Below are positions 5,462-6,375 of a stretch of DNA of 6,375 nucleotides, one piece after another (the first letter of the stretch is position 1; every line of letters begins with the position of its first letter). This stretch comes from an uncultured Clostridia bacterium. GTDB taxonomy: Bacteria; Bacillota; Clostridia; Christensenellales; UBA1242. Both the position numbers and the translations under genes were made by a program. Location: contig CANQWP010000045.1 of assembly GCA_947627585.1 (NCBI GenBank), positions 1-6,375 of the forward strand. Reading direction: 5' to 3'. The notes under the pieces are model-generated. The model saw only the letters and a program-made list of their open reading frames with translations. It did not search any database and was not told the origin of the DNA.

Positions 5462-6375
5462 ATGAAAATTGGTGTTGTTGGACTTCCAAATGTTGGCAAA
5501 AGCTCTCTTTTCAACGCAATCACTGAAGCGGGCGCAGAAAGCGCAAACTATCCTTTTTGCACAATTGAGCCAAATGTTGGCATAGTGGACGTGCCGGACG
5601 AAAGACTGAATGTGCTTGGAAAGATGTATAACACCCAAAAAATCACGCCGGCAAGCATTGAATTTGTGGACATCGCAGGTCTCGTGGCTGGCGCAAGTCA
5701 TGGCGAAGGGCTGGGCAATAAATTTTTGAGTCATATTCGCGAGTGCGACGCCATTGTGCATGTTGTTCGCTGTTTTGACAACGAAAAAATCATTCACGTC
5801 AGCGGGTCGATTGACCCAAAACGCGACATTGAGACGATTGAAATGGAACTTGCGCTCTCCGACCTTGAACAAGTGACAAAATTCTTGGACAAAAACGAGA
5901 AAGTTGCGCGTCAAAACAAAGACAAGACTCTCACCGCCGCCGTCGAGATGATGACAAAAATCAAGGCCGCTTTGGAAGTTGGCGGACAAGCCCGCACGCT
6001 GAATTTTGACGAGAATGAGCAAAAACTGCTCAAAAATTTTGCACTTCTCACGGCAAAACCGGTCATTTTTGTGGCCAACATCGCCGAAAATGAAATCGGC
6101 AAGCCGGACAACGCATATGTGAAAGCCGTGCGCGAAATTGCCGAAAAAGAAAACGCAAAGGTCGTTGTTTTGTGCGCCAAAATTGAAGAAGAAATTGTCG
6201 GCCTTGAAAAAGACGAGCGCGAAATGTTCAAAGAAGAACTTGGCATCACGGAAAGCGGACTTGAAAAACTTGTTGTGGCAAGTTATGACCTTCTGGGCCT
6301 TCAAAGTTATCTCACCGCCGGTGAAAAAGAGGTGCGCGCGTGGACAATCACAAAAGGCACAAAAGCCCCTGAGGC
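5462..6375 (+). CDS. ychF: YchF/OLA1 ribosome-associated ATPase (runs off the right edge)
   Basis: YchF is a universally conserved P-loop protein of the Obg/translation-factor group that binds ribosomes and hydrolyses ATP rather than GTP; in E. coli it is linked to stress response and translation control. I read 304 codons of a family length near 363-366, so most of the C-terminal TGS domain is missing. The G1 loop is GLPNVGKSS (7-15). G3 is DIAGL (70-74), followed by the family signature VAGASHGEGLGNKFLSHIRE. In place of the GTPase NKxD motif is NIAE (206-209), the known cause of ATP preference in this family. A helical coiled-coil insertion spans about 120-200. The TGS domain begins near LQSYLTAGEKEVRAW (280-294). 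The reading frame is intact with no odd residue. It probably has its own promoter and is not cotranscribed with the gene upstream. Confidence 0.98.
   Translation, partial: MKIGVVGLPNVGKSSLFNAITEAGAESANYPFCTIEPNVGIVDVPDERLNVLGKMYNTQKITPASIEFVDIAGLVAGASHGEGLGNKFLSHIRECDAIVHVVRCFDNEKIIHVSGSIDPKRDIETIEMELALSDLEQVTKFLDKNEKVARQNKDKTLTAAVEMMTKIKAALEVGGQARTLNFDENEQKLLKNFALLTAKPVIFVANIAENEIGKPDNAYVKAVREIAEKENAKVVVLCAKIEEEIVGLEKDEREMFKEELGITESGLEKLVVASYDLLGLQSYLTAGEKEVRAWTITKGTKAPE

Noticed and set aside
5306..6304. Minus-strand open frame of 332 codons over ychF
   Set aside because: It is the complement of a clear YchF reading frame and crosses the terminator and ychF promoter; no independent support.

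Overview
The window carries three genes: the first 345 codons of secA on the minus strand (running off the left edge), a complete 1290-codon gene of unknown function on the plus strand, and the first 304 codons of ychF (OLA1-type ATPase) on the plus strand (running off the right edge). The organism looks like a low-to-moderate-GC bacterium using the standard code, probably a Bacillota/Clostridia-type lineage. This rests on SecA having the Gram-positive style sequence and a short preprotein cross-linking region, on strong GGAGG-type ribosome binding sites, and on near-consensus sigma-A promoters. The placement is an inference, and nothing here fixes a genus.

Layout: 1-1036 is secA (minus). 1037-1468 is a divergent intergenic region with two parts. 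The half next to secA holds a three-armed interspersed repeat of the TGTCAT...GAAG...ATC type. The half next to the large gene is A-tract rich, with tracts spaced about 10.5 bp apart, which predicts curved DNA. A plausible minus-strand promoter for secA lies beyond the repeat, so the repeat would be transcribed as part of a secA leader of about 245 nt. The large gene has a perfect TTGACA-17-TATAAT promoter with a TG extension, overlapped by an 8-bp-arm inverted repeat. 1469-5341 is the large gene. It ends in a strong intrinsic terminator that begins at its stop codon. 5377-5461 holds a probable separate promoter for ychF, and 5462 onward is ychF.

The novel item is the 1290-residue protein. 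It has no N-terminal signal peptide. In order it shows three 80-residue tandem repeats in exact 240-bp register (the third lacks its tail), a Pro/Thr/Glu/Ala linker with short duplicated segments, a mixed unrecognised region of about 380 residues, a Gln/Pro/Lys linker with a duplicated AFVxPQP motif, a hydrophobic segment of about 41 residues that reads as a two-pass membrane hairpin flanked on both sides by strongly basic stretches, and about 400 residues of charged, coiled-coil-like helix. The simplest model is an inner-membrane-anchored scaffold with both ends in the cytoplasm. It is its own transcription unit between two housekeeping genes, and I see no functional link to SecA or YchF beyond position. 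No mobile element, CRISPR array, RNA gene or recognisable defence cassette is visible.
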